The notes under the pieces are model-generated. The model was given only the letters and a program-made list of their open reading frames with translations, was not told where the DNA came from and did not search any database. From Bacilli bacterium (GTDB taxonomy: Bacteria; Bacillota; Bacilli; Alicyclobacillales; SLC66): a DNA stretch of 41,161 bases. The stretch is taken from assembly GCA_013044175.1 (NCBI GenBank), contig JABEUY010000043.1:1-41161 (forward strand), written 5' to 3'. Made by a program: the position numbers and the translations under genes. Shown piece after piece: positions 1-9,245 of the stretch. Within the stretch, counting starts at the first letter, position 1. Each line of letters starts with the position of its first letter.

Positions 1-19
1 AGGCCTATAATCTTGGGTA

Positions 20-48
20 ATTATATGGCATCCATGAGGAAGTGTCAA
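20..48 (-). promoter_or_regulatory. Perfect-consensus sigma-A promoter directed out of the window
   Basis: On the minus strand a TTGACA -35 box (43-48) and a TATAAT -10 box (20-25) are separated by exactly 17 bases. It starts only a few bases past the dus stop codon and points leftward, so the gene it serves lies outside the window. In B. subtilis lysS follows dus here. That the target is lysS or an RNA operon is inference. Confidence 0.75.
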
Positions 49-55
49 CGGATTC

Positions 56-1069
56 TTACACTTCTTCCCACAAGCGACGCAAAAGGGCTTCCATACCCAG
101 AAGTGATTCTTCTTGATTGACATCATTTCGAAGTTGTGCCGAACCCGGCATACCTTTGAGATACCAACCCGCATGTTTACGCATTTCGCGCACGCCGACC
201 TGCTCCCCTTTTTCCGCAACAAGCAAATGAAGATGTTCGATCGCTACCTCGATGCGTTCTTTCGCGCTAGGTGGTTCCATATGTTGTTCCGTCTTAAGAT
301 AATGCGTTATCTCTCGGAAAATAAAAGGATTGCCCAGTGCACCTCGACCGATCATCACGCCATCGCAACCGGTAAGTTCCATCATCTGCGCCGCTTCTTC
401 TGGCGTCGTGACATCACCGTTGCCGATGACAGGAATCGACACAGCACTTTTAACTTCCGAGATGATCGACCAATCTGCTTTACCCGCATAGAGTTGCTTT
501 GCAGTTCGACCATGCACGGTAACCGCTTGGGCACCTGCAGCTTCGACCGCTTTGGCGACTTCAACGGCATTGATATGATCATCATCCCAGCCTTTGCGAA
601 ATTTTACCGTTACGGGTCGTTTGATACGCTTAACCACCGCATCGACAATTTTCGCAGCGTAAGAAGGGTCACGGGCGAGAGCAGCACCCGAACCATTTTT
701 GTAGATCTTCAATACCGGACAGCCCATGTTGATATCGATAATATCAGCCGGCGTTTGTTCATTCACCATTTCCGCCGCTTTCACCATGGTTTCAATATCA
801 TAACCAACAAGCTGCAAACTAACCGGATGCTCTTCAGGGATGATACTGAGCATATGTTTGGTACGCTCGTTTTTATGCACTAACGCTTTATCACTGACCA
901 TCTCCGCACAAACCATACCCGCGCCATAACGTTTGGCAAGTTTTCGAAACGGGGGATTGCACACGCCAGCCATCGGAGCGAGGATCACGGGATCTTCGAT
1001 CGTCACATTGCCGATGCGAAGAGGTTGCCATGTCGCTTTAGTTTTTACCGTCATTTCTTGCAAGCCCAT
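56..1069 (-). CDS. dusB: tRNA-dihydrouridine synthase (DusB/NifR3 family)
   Basis: This FMN enzyme reduces uridine to dihydrouridine in the D-loop of tRNAs with NADPH, in the cytoplasm. The 337-residue product is full length. The N-terminal TIM barrel opens with LAPMAGVCNPPFR (about 29-42). The family signature INMGCP (113-118) is followed by KIYKNGSG, and HGRTAKQLY (about 185) belongs to the phosphate-binding part of the barrel. The C-terminal third is the usual helical tRNA-binding domain. It is the last gene of the folate/cysK run and follows the small XRE gene after 13 bases, as yazB-dus do in B. subtilis. The start at 1069 has a GAAAGGGG stretch almost touching it. ATG at 1054 is an alternative. 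Confidence 0.95.
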   Translation of the reverse strand: MGLQEMTVKTKATWQPLRIGNVTIEDPVILAPMAGVCNPPFRKLAKRYGAGMVCAEMVSDKALVHKNERTKHMLSIIPEEHPVSLQLVGYDIETMVKAAEMVNEQTPADIIDINMGCPVLKIYKNGSGAALARDPSYAAKIVDAVVKRIKRPVTVKFRKGWDDDHINAVEVAKAVEAAGAQAVTVHGRTAKQLYAGKADWSIISEVKSAVSIPVIGNGDVTTPEEAAQMMELTGCDGVMIGRGALGNPFIFREITHYLKTEQHMEPPSAKERIEVAIEHLHLLVAEKGEQVGVREMRKHAGWYLKGMPGSAQLRNDVNQEESLLGMEALLRRLWEEV

Positions 1070-1082
1070 TCCCCTTTCTCCG

Positions 1083-1301
1083 TTATTCTTCTCGCTGAGA
1101 AATACTGTCTAGTTCCTCGACAGTTACATGTAACGCTTTAGCAATTCTTATTTTTTGTTGATCATTAGGCAAGCGAGTACCCCGTTCTAACTTGCCGATG
1201 ACGGAAACGGGCATTTCGACAGATTCCGCCAATTCATGTTGCGTCATGTTTTTCAATTTACGAAACCCTCGTAGTCTCTTCGCAAAGTTTTGCGGTAACA
1301 T
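1083..1301 (-). CDS. yazB: Small XRE-family HTH protein (YazB-like)
   Basis: A 72-residue protein that is almost entirely one Cro/C1-type helix-turn-helix. The segment around residues 19-45 (MTQHELAESVEMPVSVIGKLERG) carries the recognition helix, and the C-terminus (IRIAKALHVTVEEL) is the typical end of the fold. It has no other domain. Its first 49 bases overlap the end of folK in another frame, so the two are probably translationally coupled. The same small regulator sits between folK and dus in B. subtilis. Its target genes are unknown, and control of the folate operon or itself is only a guess. Confidence 0.85.
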   Translation of the reverse strand: MLPQNFAKRLRGFRKLKNMTQHELAESVEMPVSVIGKLERGTRLPNDQQKIRIAKALHVTVEELDSISQREE

Positions 1302-1780
1302 ATCACATCCTCCTTACCACTGACCACTTCATAAAGAGCTTGGATCGTCTTTGTAAAAACAGGATGGATGACATTAGCCGCCACATCACATAAAGGACGT
1401 AAGACAAAAGCCCGATCTTGCATACGCGGATGTGGAACAATCAAGGTAGGCGGTTGTTCGATGATCTGCTGATCATACAAAAGCAGATCAAGGTCGATCG
1501 TGCGCGGACCATTTCGTATCGATCGCACACGTTTTTGTTGTTGTTCAATCGCTAGCAAATGCGTTAGCAAACGATCTGCCTTCAAATCGGTTGAAATGAC
1601 AAGAACGGCGTTCAAAAAATTCGGTTGGTCAAGGTAACCAACCGGTTTCGTTTCATAGATCGATGACACGCCAATAACACTTGTTTCCTCGGGTAATGAT
1701 GCGATCGCTTCAATCGCATCCGACAAATGGGAAAGGCGATCGCCAAGATTCGAGCCTAGTGCGATATACGCCTTAGCCAT
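1253..1780 (-). CDS. folK: 2-amino-4-hydroxy-6-hydroxymethyldihydropteridine diphosphokinase
   Basis: FolK transfers pyrophosphate from ATP to hydroxymethyldihydropterin, the step before dihydropteroate synthase in folate synthesis. The 175-residue protein begins AKAYIALGSNLGDR, the family's N-terminal strand and loop. SIYETKPVGY binds pterin, RNGPRTIDLDLLLY carries the two catalytic Mg-binding aspartates, and VPHPRMQDRAFVL is the conserved C-terminal signature. I chose the ATG at 1780 because the family starts just before YIALGSN and because this ATG overlaps the folP stop by 8 bases. An ATG at 1798 would add six residues. folB, which normally stands between folP and folK, is absent. Confidence 0.95.
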   Translation of the reverse strand: MAKAYIALGSNLGDRLSHLSDAIEAIASLPEETSVIGVSSIYETKPVGYLDQPNFLNAVLVISTDLKADRLLTHLLAIEQQQKRVRSIRNGPRTIDLDLLLYDQQIIEQPPTLIVPHPRMQDRAFVLRPLCDVAANVIHPVFTKTIQALYEVVSGKEDVICYRKTLRRDYEGFVN

Positions 1781-2570
1781 GATAGCGAATAATCGCATCC
1801 GACATGGTTGTCACTCTTTTCATCGCCAATACATCATGAACGCGTACGATCGATGCGCCTTTATGAATCGCGATGGCTACGGTTGCTGCCGTCCCCTCTT
1901 CACGTTGATCAACGGGTAGTGACAGGACATGACCGATCATGGATTTGCGAGATGTTCCGATCAAGACAGGAAAACCAAGGGCGACCAATTGTTCAAGTCT
2001 GGCGAGCAAAGCGATATTCTGCTCTACAGTCTTTCCAAATCCGATCCCAGGATCGAGTACGATCTGTTCCCGTTGTACGCCATGGGATTGAGCACTATCG
2101 ATTTGATGTCGGAGATCAGTGACTACTTTGTTCACGATATCCCCTTCATAGATCGGTTCATCCGTATTGTTATGCATCATGACATAGGTGACATCGGAAG
2201 CAGCGATCACCTCATACATGGTGGCATCTCGTTTGCCACCCCAGATGTCATTAATGATCGTCGCACCATGCGCGATCGCTTGGCGTGCGATTTCAGGCTT
2301 ATACGTATCGATCGAAATCCCGACTTCTACGCGTCGCACGATCTTGTCAAGAATGGGTTCCAAACGCCGCCACTCTTCCTCGAAGCCAACAGGCGTAAAG
2401 CCAGGTCGCGTGGACTCCGCACCGATATCAATCAGATCAGCACCTTCTTGAACCAGCGTTACCGCATGTTCTACAGCTTGATCAGGATCGAGATAGCGAC
2501 CACCGTCAGAAAACGAATCGGGGGTCGCGTTGACGATCCCCATTACATATGTCTTATCTTGAAAGCGCAT
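1773..2570 (-). CDS. folP: Dihydropteroate synthase
   Basis: FolP condenses p-aminobenzoate with hydroxymethyldihydropterin diphosphate to 7,8-dihydropteroate and is the sulfonamide target. The 265-residue TIM-barrel protein shows VMGIVNATPDSFSDGG (about 9-24), DIGAESTRPG (about 48-57), NDIWGG for pterin binding, DPGIGFGKT, and LIGTSRKS with the conserved Lys/Arg of the last strands. An AAAGGAG Shine-Dalgarno lies about 14 bases upstream of ATG 2570, a little far. The gene follows cysK directly. The pabB, pabA and pabC genes that lie between cysK and folP in B. subtilis are not here. Confidence 0.96.
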   Translation of the reverse strand: MRFQDKTYVMGIVNATPDSFSDGGRYLDPDQAVEHAVTLVQEGADLIDIGAESTRPGFTPVGFEEEWRRLEPILDKIVRRVEVGISIDTYKPEIARQAIAHGATIINDIWGGKRDATMYEVIAASDVTYVMMHNNTDEPIYEGDIVNKVVTDLRHQIDSAQSHGVQREQIVLDPGIGFGKTVEQNIALLARLEQLVALGFPVLIGTSRKSMIGHVLSLPVDQREEGTAATVAIAIHKGASIVRVHDVLAMKRVTTMSDAIIRYHG

Positions 2571-2602
2571 GAAACGATAACGCGCTCCTTTCCATCATCC
2601 CA

Positions 2603-3529
2603 TCAATCTTGTTGAAATAGCGGTGTACTTAAATAACGTTCACCATTGGAAGCGACGACAGCAAGGACGCGTTTGCCTTTTCCAAGTTTGCGAGCCACTT
2701 CGATCGCAGCATACACCGCAGCACCTGAACTGATACCGCAGAGCAATCCTTCTTCTTTGGCCAAACGACGCGCTGTGACAAAAGCGTCCTCCGAAGAGAC
2801 TGTCAATACCTCGTCGATCACTTCTTTGTTGACGATCGCCGGGATAAATCCTGCCCCGATACCTTGGATTTTATGGGGTCCAGGATTACCACCTGAGAGC
2901 ACTGGAGATTCACTCGGTTCGACCGCGATAATGCGACAAGTCGGAATTTCTTTTTTCAAAATGGTACCGACGCCTGTAATCGTGCCGCCAGTACCAACAC
3001 CTGCAACGAACGCGTCGAGTTGTCCTTGCATTTGTTCCACGATCTCAGGACCTGTACCTTCCAAATGGGCTAGGACATTATCCGGATTATTAAACTGTTG
3101 GGGCATAAAATAAGGTTGGTCAGCTTTTTTAATGATCGCTTCTGCTTCTTCAATCGCGCCACGCATTCCTTTAGCACCTGGTGTCAAAACGAGTTCTGCA
3201 CCAAAAGCCCGAAGAAGACTACGCCGTTCATGACTCATCGTATCAGGCATTACCAAAATAGCACGGTACCCTTTCGCGGCAGCAACCATCGCCAAACCAA
3301 TCCCTGTGTTACCGCTTGTCGGCTCAACGATGGTCATACCCGCCACGAGATCACCACGCTTTTCAGCCTCTTCGACCATTTTTAACGCGATGCGATCCTT
3401 TACACTGCCTCCTGGATTCATCCATTCCAATTTGATAAAAACATCGGCACTGTCTGCATCCGGCAAATTACGGAGTTGTACAATTGGCGTATTACCAATT
3501 AACTGCGTTAGATCTGTGACGAAACCCAT
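2603..3529 (-). CDS. cysK: Cysteine synthase A (O-acetylserine sulfhydrylase)
   Basis: This PLP enzyme makes cysteine from O-acetyl-L-serine and sulfide. In the 308-residue protein the Schiff-base lysine is in NPGGSVKDR (about K44), the substrate-binding loop is PTSGNTGIG, the PLP-phosphate loop is [10 protein letters not shown], and CGISSGAA holds the Ser that contacts the pyridine nitrogen. The start is ATG 3529: the AAAGGAG Shine-Dalgarno ends 8 bases upstream, whereas the GTG at 3538 lies inside that Shine-Dalgarno. It follows hslO after 13 bases, as in B. subtilis. I see no CymR-type operator or T-box in front, so it is probably read through from ftsH-coaX-hslO. Confidence 0.96.
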   Translation of the reverse strand: MGFVTDLTQLIGNTPIVQLRNLPDADSADVFIKLEWMNPGGSVKDRIALKMVEEAEKRGDLVAGMTIVEPTSGNTGIGLAMVAAAKGYRAILVMPDTMSHERRSLLRAFGAELVLTPGAKGMRGAIEEAEAIIKKADQPYFMPQQFNNPDNVLAHLEGTGPEIVEQMQGQLDAFVAGVGTGGTITGVGTILKKEIPTCRIIAVEPSESPVLSGGNPGPHKIQGIGAGFIPAIVNKEVIDEVLTVSSEDAFVTARRLAKEEGLLCGISSGAAVYAAIEVARKLGKGKRVLAVVASNGERYLSTPLFQQD

Positions 3530-3542
3530 GATAGACACTCCT

Positions 3543-4439
3543 TTAGTTGTTTGTATGGATGTGATCGATCAATGCTTGTAATTCAAAGGCATCGAATTGA
3601 TATTTTTCCCCGCAAAAATGGCAGACTAATTCGGCGCCATTTTGCTCTTCACGCATTGCCGTCAATTCTTCATGACCAAGCGTCTGCAAAATACCGGCAA
3701 GTCGTTCTTTACTACAGGTGCACGCAAACATAACCGACTGTTCATTGACGATCTGGACATCATCACCGAGGACGAGCGTTAAGATATCCTCTAAGCGAGC
3801 GCCGTCTTCGAGCATCGTCGTCATACTCGGTAAAGCGGCAAGCCGTTTTTCCATCGCATCGATCACTTCCGTGGGCGTTTGTGGCAGCACTTGCAACAGC
3901 AAGCCACCAGCACGTTTGACCGAGTAGTCACGATCCACTAAAACACCGACAGATACTGCGGAAGGCGTCTGTTCGGAGACGGCAAAGTAATACGTGAAAT
4001 CTTCGCCGATCTCACCTGAAACGATCGGAACACTACCGCGATAAGGTTCTCGTAAACCGAGATCTTTAATGACCGTCACAGAACCTTCTGTACCTACCGC
4101 ACGACTTACATCCAGTTTACCATTTTGTTTTAAGTCAAGCATGATATGTGGTTCATCCGCGTAGCCACGAACGGTTTGTGAACCTGTAGCCACGACAAGA
4201 ATACGACCGATTGGACCGTCACCCTGAACTTGCAAGGTCACTTGATGCTTTTCATGCTTCAAAGTCGATCCTAATATCGCCCCGAGCGTTGCCGTTCTTC
4301 CCAGTGCTGCGGTCACGACTGGCCATGTGTCATGACGACGACGCATTTCTTCGACAAGATCATGCGTATCTGCGATATACGCGACAACTTGTCCTTCAAA
4401 ACCAAGTGCCGTGATGATCCGGTCTTTGGATGACGTCAT
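3543..4439 (-). CDS. hslO: Redox-regulated holdase chaperone Hsp33
   Basis: Hsp33 protects unfolding proteins under oxidative stress. It is activated when its zinc-bound cysteines form disulfides. The 298-residue protein has the expected N-terminal chaperone domain ([12 protein letters not shown] near the start) and at the C-terminus the zinc/redox motif: CTC in [10 protein letters not shown] and CHFC in VCHFCGEKY. All four cysteines are present, so the switch should be functional. ATG 4439 is preceded by AAAGGAGA at 7 bases and overlaps the coaX stop codon as ATGA. An upstream in-frame start at 4472 lies inside coaX and lacks a ribosome binding site. Confidence 0.96.
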   Translation of the reverse strand: MTSSKDRIITALGFEGQVVAYIADTHDLVEEMRRRHDTWPVVTAALGRTATLGAILGSTLKHEKHQVTLQVQGDGPIGRILVVATGSQTVRGYADEPHIMLDLKQNGKLDVSRAVGTEGSVTVIKDLGLREPYRGSVPIVSGEIGEDFTYYFAVSEQTPSAVSVGVLVDRDYSVKRAGGLLLQVLPQTPTEVIDAMEKRLAALPSMTTMLEDGARLEDILTLVLGDDVQIVNEQSVMFACTCSKERLAGILQTLGHEELTAMREEQNGAELVCHFCGEKYQFDAFELQALIDHIHTNN

Positions 4440-5218
4440 GATGATCTCTCCTTTTGCCCGTTTTTTTCCCACAAGATACGCAACCCTTTAAGCGTGAGAT
4501 GAGCATCGATGATGTCGATCACTTTCGTTTCTGCGCCTAACACCGCAGCAAATCCTCCGGTTGCGAGTACACGATAAGGGAGTGGGTTTTCTTGCTTTAT
4601 CCTCGCTACGATACCTTCAATTAATCCTGTATAGCCAAAGATCACACCAGCCTGCATCGCTTCGACCGTGTTACGACCAACGACATGTTCGGGTCGACGC
4701 AACTCGATACGCGGTAATTTCGCAGCACGTTGAAACAACGCCTCCGCCGAAATCTGAATACCTGGCACGATCAAACCACCTTTATACCGACCCGAATCAT
4801 CGATCACGCAAAACGTCGTCGCTGTGCCGAAATCGATGATAATAAGTGGTGGTTCGTACTCGGCGATGCCTGCAACGGCATTAACGATCCGGTCAGCGCC
4901 TACTTCACGCGGTGGATCATAATCGATAGGCATGTCCGTAATGCTTTCTGGTGTCACCAAAAAATGAGGCGCTTGAAAATGACGATCCACCATCGCCATA
5001 ATCGCTGGCGTCACTGGCGGTACGACACTTGATACAGCAATGCCCCCGATAAGATTGGCGACGACGCCCGCGTCCACAAAAAGCGCTTTGACCTGAATCC
5101 ACCATTCATCCGCTGTGCGTTCCCGAACCGTTTGAATACGCCAGTGATGGCGCAATGTATCCCCTTCATAAATACCAAGAACTACATTCGTATTGCCAAT
5201 ATCGATCACTAGGAGCAA
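4436..5218 (-). CDS. coaX: Type III pantothenate kinase
   Basis: CoaX phosphorylates pantothenate, the first step of coenzyme A synthesis. Type III kinases belong to the ASKHA fold and need a monovalent cation. The 260-residue protein has the phosphate-1 motif DIGNTN at its extreme N-terminus, PPREVGADRIVNAVA (pantothenate binding), IIDFGTATT (phosphate-2) and ATGGFA (adenosine motif). I place the start at TTG 5218, where LLVIDIGNTN begins exactly as in homologues and a GGAGGTG Shine-Dalgarno lies 8 bases upstream. Longer forms from 5269 would run through a hairpin. Its stop overlaps the hslO start (ATGA). Confidence 0.95.
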   Translation of the reverse strand: MLLVIDIGNTNVVLGIYEGDTLRHHWRIQTVRERTADEWWIQVKALFVDAGVVANLIGGIAVSSVVPPVTPAIMAMVDRHFQAPHFLVTPESITDMPIDYDPPREVGADRIVNAVAGIAEYEPPLIIIDFGTATTFCVIDDSGRYKGGLIVPGIQISAEALFQRAAKLPRIELRRPEHVVGRNTVEAMQAGVIFGYTGLIEGIVARIKQENPLPYRVLATGGFAAVLGAETKVIDIIDAHLTLKGLRILWEKNGQKERSS

Positions 5219-5226
5219 CGAGATTA

Positions 5227-5233
5227 CACCTCC
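5227..5233 (-). promoter_or_regulatory. Shine-Dalgarno deciding a TTG start for coaX
   Basis: GGAGGTG on the minus strand lies 8 bases before the TTG at 5218. No ATG is at suitable distance, and the protein family begins at this residue, so the site supports a TTG start. Confidence 0.7.
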
Positions 5234-5242
5234 ACTTTGAAG

Positions 5243-5272
5243 AAGGTGGGTACCGCATTCGGCACCCACCTT
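5243..5272 (-). repeat. Strong hairpin between ftsH and coaX without a U-tract
   Basis: The arms AAGGTGGGTGCC and GGTACCCACCTT (as transcribed) pair over 12 bases with one G-U and a 6-base loop. Pyrimidine-rich CTTCTTC follows, but no run of T, so it is not a standard intrinsic terminator. It begins 12 bases past the ftsH stop and ends 9 bases before the coaX Shine-Dalgarno. It may stabilise the upstream RNA or tune coaX translation. Both ideas are inference. Confidence 0.6.
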
Positions 5273-5284
5273 CGAGACATCTTA

Positions 5285-7174
5285 TTACGATAAGGAAGGC
5301 ATCGGATCCTCACCGAATCCACCTACACCGTTAATCGTAATTTTTGGTCCTTCATCTGGCTCAACGCCTTCAATAAAGCGACCATATTCCATCAATTGTC
5401 TCACTTGTTCCCCATCAAGTGTTTCTTTTTCAAGCAACGTAGTAGCAAGAAGTTCGAGTTTATCTCGTTTCTCAGTCAATAAATGACGCGTTCTCTCATA
5501 GCAATCATCGACCACTGAACGCATCTCTTTATCGATCTCAAAAGCGATCGCATCACTGTAATTCGGCTCAGAGGCGATATCGCGTCCAAGAAAAACCTGT
5601 CCTTGCCGATGGCCAAACTGCAAAGGTCCAAGCCGATCGCTCATACCAAATTCGGTGATCATGCGTCGAACTGTCTCCGTGACACGTTCAAGATCATTCG
5701 AAGCCCCTGTGCTGATTTCACCGAGAAAAATCTCTTCAGCAACACGACCACCTAAAAGTTCTACGACCCGATCAAGGATATCTTCTTTAGTCATAAAACT
5801 TCGGTCTTCTTTCGGAAGGCTTACCGTATAACCACCAGCCATACCGCGAGGAATGATCGTCACTTTGTGTACAATCGTACCATTCTTTAAAAAATAGCCG
5901 GCAATCGCATGTCCACTTTCATGAAAAGCGACCAACCGCTTTTCTTTATCGGAAATCACCCGACTGCGTTTCTCAGGCCCTGCCATTACACGATCAATAG
6001 CATCATCAATCTCAGCCATGTCAATAACCATCTTACTGCGTCGAGCTGTCAGCAAGGCGGCTTCATTCAGCACATTTTCCAAGTCAGCACCAGTAAATCC
6101 CGGCGTTCGTTTTGCGATGATATCGAGTTTGATCTCTTTGGCAATCGGCTTATTACGAGCATGTACGCGTAAAATTTGTTCGCGTCCACGCACATCAGGA
6201 CGGTCAACCGTGATCTGACGGTCAAAGCGACCTGGACGCAATAAAGCATTATCCAGAATATCCGGGCGGTTAGTCGCGGCGATGATAATAATACCTTCAT
6301 TAACGCCAAAACCATCCATTTCAACAAGCAACTGATTGAGCGTCTGTTCACGTTCATCGTGACCACCACCGACACCTGCACCACGCTGACGTCCAACAGC
6401 ATCGATTTCATCGATAAAAATGATACAAGGTGCGTTTTTCTTCGCATTTTCGAAAAGATCACGTACACGAGAAGCACCGACACCGACAAACATCTCAACA
6501 AAGTCAGAACCACTAATCGTAAAGAAAGGAACACCCGCTTCACCAGCTACAGCACGAGCAAGAAGTGTTTTCCCCGTACCTGGAGGGCCAACTAACAAGA
6601 CACCCTTCGGAATTCGCGCGCCAACGGCTGAAAAACGACGCGGGTCTTTAAGAAACTCAACCACCTCGACCAATTCCGCTTTTTCCTCGTCAGCACCAGC
6701 AACATCTTCAAAAGTCACACGACGCTTATCTTCTGTGTAAAGTCGCGCTCGGCTTCTGCCGAAATTCATCACGCGATTATTTCCACCTTGCCCCTGGTTA
6801 AACAACATGAAAAACAAAAACAACCCTAAAAGAAGCGGTATGCCAATATACGCAATCGACAACCAGTTTGACAAACTCGAAGGCGCATTGATCGTTACAT
6901 TGGGTAATTTACTGATTTCATTCACCAAGGTATTGTTATAAAGCGCCCGAGAAGTAAACACCGTATTATCGGTCAAAGTTCCGTCGAGTTGCATCGTCGT
7001 TCCATCGTTCGATACTTTCAGGGATTTGATTTCATGGTTGCTCATATCGGTCTGGAACTGACTCCACGAAATCTGCTGAGGCGAACTGCCATTCGATAGA
7101 AATTGGAAGACGATAACAATCCCCAAGATCAAGATAATATACGGCCAAATTCCCTTATACATTCGTTTCGGCAA
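5285..7174 (-). CDS. ftsH: ATP-dependent zinc metalloprotease FtsH
   Basis: FtsH is the membrane-anchored hexameric AAA protease that degrades misfolded membrane proteins and regulators. The 629-residue protein has a transmembrane helix at about 11-26, an external domain to about 105 and a second helix at about 107-125. The AAA module has Walker A GPPGTGKT (196-203), Walker B IFIDEID (252-258) and the second region of homology around RPGRFDR (313-319). The zinc motif HESGH is at 418-422, and ASNDLERVT supplies the distal ligand. The start is TTG 7174 with AGGAGGT six bases upstream. ATG 7162 would be 18 bases away. A TATGAT/TACAAT stretch upstream lacks a -35, so no promoter is called. Confidence 0.97.
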   Translation of the reverse strand: MPKRMYKGIWPYIILILGIVIVFQFLSNGSSPQQISWSQFQTDMSNHEIKSLKVSNDGTTMQLDGTLTDNTVFTSRALYNNTLVNEISKLPNVTINAPSSLSNWLSIAYIGIPLLLGLFLFFMLFNQGQGGNNRVMNFGRSRARLYTEDKRRVTFEDVAGADEEKAELVEVVEFLKDPRRFSAVGARIPKGVLLVGPPGTGKTLLARAVAGEAGVPFFTISGSDFVEMFVGVGASRVRDLFENAKKNAPCIIFIDEIDAVGRQRGAGVGGGHDEREQTLNQLLVEMDGFGVNEGIIIIAATNRPDILDNALLRPGRFDRQITVDRPDVRGREQILRVHARNKPIAKEIKLDIIAKRTPGFTGADLENVLNEAALLTARRSKMVIDMAEIDDAIDRVMAGPEKRSRVISDKEKRLVAFHESGHAIAGYFLKNGTIVHKVTIIPRGMAGGYTVSLPKEDRSFMTKEDILDRVVELLGGRVAEEIFLGEISTGASNDLERVTETVRRMITEFGMSDRLGPLQFGHRQGQVFLGRDIASEPNYSDAIAFEIDKEMRSVVDDCYERTRHLLTEKRDKLELLATTLLEKETLDGEQVRQLMEYGRFIEGVEPDEGPKITINGVGGFGEDPMPSLS

Positions 7175-7267
7175 TGCTTTACCTCCTCTCGGTCAAGGCG
7201 GCAATATTGTATCATACCTGCCAGCCAAAAACACGTTTATCCACAGTGAGTCCCACGATTTTCCGAC

Positions 7268-7813
7268 TTATTCGTGCGTATAGACACTTTCTTTCAATAC
7301 ACCAACGTACGGAAGATGACGATAGCCTTCCGCATAGTCAAGTCCATACCCTACGATAAAGAGATTCGGAACGGTAAAACAGAAATAGTCTGGCACAATC
7401 GGTACCTTACGTCCTTCCGGCTTATCAAAAGCCGTAGCAATTCGAATACTCTTCGCACCACGACGCAATAACGTATCGCGAAGATACGTCAATGTCAGAC
7501 CACTATCGACGATATCTTCAACGATGACGACATCGCGTCCTTGCAAAGGTACATCGAGATCCTTAAGAATGCGAACTACACCAGAAGACTGTGTAGAAGC
7601 ACCATAACTTGATGTAGCGATAAAATCGATCTCGATCGGAATCTCAATATGCCGGATTAAATCGGCAAAAAAGATCACCGCACCTTTGAGCACGCCGACA
7701 AACAGAGGAACTGTTCCCTCATAATCGCGCGAAATCGCCTTCGCGATCTCAATGGTGCGTTCTTCAATGTCATGAGCCGTAAACAAAATTTCTTTCATAT
7801 CTTCGTTCAACAC
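7268..7813 (-). CDS. hpt: Hypoxanthine(-guanine) phosphoribosyltransferase
   Basis: Hpt salvages hypoxanthine and guanine to IMP and GMP using PRPP. The 181-residue type I phosphoribosyltransferase has VGVLKGAVIFFADL near residue 40, the PRPP-binding signature VVIVEDIVDSGLTL (about 94-107) and the C-terminal FIVGYGLDYAEGYRHLPYVG. The start is GTG 7813 (GGAGG 6 bases upstream) or the adjacent TTG 7810. ATG 7798 is too far from the ribosome binding site. It follows tilS by 16 bases, the arrangement tilS-hpt-ftsH being conserved across Firmicutes. In B. subtilis HprT also interacts with TilS to regulate ftsH. Whether that holds here is not visible. Confidence 0.96.
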   Translation of the reverse strand: MLNEDMKEILFTAHDIEERTIEIAKAISRDYEGTVPLFVGVLKGAVIFFADLIRHIEIPIEIDFIATSSYGASTQSSGVVRILKDLDVPLQGRDVVIVEDIVDSGLTLTYLRDTLLRRGAKSIRIATAFDKPEGRKVPIVPDYFCFTVPNLFIVGYGLDYAEGYRHLPYVGVLKESVYTHE

Positions 7814-7829
7814 ACACTGCCTCCAAAAT

Positions 7830-9245
7830 TTACGATTCTTCTATAGGTATTATGCTCACATGCACCACACTTTGTTCTCCATCTTCGCCCACTAACTGAT
7901 GGCGACTTCGAACAAAACCTGGTACCCACAGAATTTTTCCATTAAAGGTGATGACGGGATAATGTATTCTTCGGTGCTTCGGTAACTTAGCATCGATAAA
8001 AAGATCAGACAACAATTTACTCCCCATCATGCCTAATGGTTCGATACGGTCACCTTCTTGAGTTGGACGCAAACATAGTTCTTCATCGCAGGGTAGTGAA
8101 AACCACGCCTCCCAAAGCGAGTGCTTTTGACCTCGAGGAAACGGTTGTTTATCCGTTCGAATTTCCCACTTCTTTTGCGGCAGGAAAAAAAAAGAAGACT
8201 TACCCAAGGTCATAGGTTCCCATGCCTCATTCAATCGCTGAACAAACGTCGGAGACACGATATAGAGCCAATCGTGTTCGCGCCATGCGCGCAATCCACC
8301 ACCGACATCGAAAGACGTACCTGAACGATGTGCAATCAAGAACCGAACACCCTCAATATGTTCAAAATCTACTTTTTCTCGATGATCAAGATATTCTAAT
8401 ACTAATTTAATGCAACGTCGTTGTAAAGCATAAGGCAGTGCTGCAAATCGTTCTATGGAACAAAAAGCATGGTCTTCACGGAGGAAAAAGTGAGTTTGTA
8501 TTGCCTGTTGCGTCAATTGATCAAGATATTCGTCCTCATCACGCAAGATTTCCGCCATGCGCACGATCGTCGTATCGAGATTTTCGTTGTACATAGCGCG
8601 AAGTTGCGGCAAGGTTTCATGACGAAGTCGATTGCGCCGATACATAAGATCGGTATTCGACGAATCCTCTTGAAAGTCAATTCCCCTTTGTCGCGCGTAC
8701 GCCATGATCTCTTTTTTGTTTACGTCTAAAAACGGACGATATAAGCGGTGCTTCCCAACATCTCGAAGCAGATTCATGCCACGAAGTCCTTTGGATCCCG
8801 TTCCACGTAAAAAACGATCGAAAATCGTCTCCACCTGATCTTGTTGATGATGTGCCGTTACGATCAATACGGACTCACCCATGGCATCGGCGATAGTGGT
8901 TAGTGCGTCATAACGCAGTTTACGAGCGGCTGTCTCGATAGAAAGTTTATGCTTAAAAGCATAAGCCGGAACATCACAATAAACAATCTGATAAGGTAAC
9001 TGCTGATCTTCACAATAAGCACGTACAAATGCAGCATCACGATCCGCTTCCTCACCTCGAATGCCGTGATGCACGTGACAGATAAGAAGCGTAAGGGAAA
9101 GACGTTCTTTTTGAGCAAGGATGAAATCGCACAATACCATCGAATCTACGCCACCACTAATCGCAAGCAGCATTTTGGCTTGGATACCGACGATTTGTTC
9201 AAATCTAAGAGATAGCGATTCATCGAACGGGAGGTGTGCTGACAC
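7830..9245 (-). CDS. tilS: tRNA(Ile)-lysidine synthetase
   Basis: TilS attaches lysine to C34 of the CAU-anticodon tRNA-Ile, changing both codon reading (AUA) and charging, and is essential. The 471-residue protein has the N-type ATP-pyrophosphatase P-loop SGGVDSMVL (about 30-38), HVHHGIRGEEADRDA (about 57-71), AHHQQDQVETIFDRFLRG (about 132-149) and RPFLDVNKKEIMAY, then substrate-recognition and C-terminal domains (LRPTQEGDRIEPLG, LPKHRRIHYPV). The start is GTG 9245 with GGAGG 7 bases upstream. Its 5' end overlaps the end of the upstream exporter gene by 26 bases. Confidence 0.95.
   Translation of the reverse strand: MSAHLPFDESLSLRFEQIVGIQAKMLLAISGGVDSMVLCDFILAQKERLSLTLLICHVHHGIRGEEADRDAAFVRAYCEDQQLPYQIVYCDVPAYAFKHKLSIETAARKLRYDALTTIADAMGESVLIVTAHHQQDQVETIFDRFLRGTGSKGLRGMNLLRDVGKHRLYRPFLDVNKKEIMAYARQRGIDFQEDSSNTDLMYRRNRLRHETLPQLRAMYNENLDTTIVRMAEILRDEDEYLDQLTQQAIQTHFFLREDHAFCSIERFAALPYALQRRCIKLVLEYLDHREKVDFEHIEGVRFLIAHRSGTSFDVGGGLRAWREHDWLYIVSPTFVQRLNEAWEPMTLGKSSFFFLPQKKWEIRTDKQPFPRGQKHSLWEAWFSLPCDEELCLRPTQEGDRIEPLGMMGSKLLSDLFIDAKLPKHRRIHYPVITFNGKILWVPGFVRSRHQLVGEDGEQSVVHVSIIPIEES

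Noticed and set aside
113-883. Long open frame (256 codons) on the plus strand opposite dus.
   Set aside because: Composition is that of an antisense shadow (rich in His, Arg, Phe), with no recognisable domain. dus is clearly the gene.
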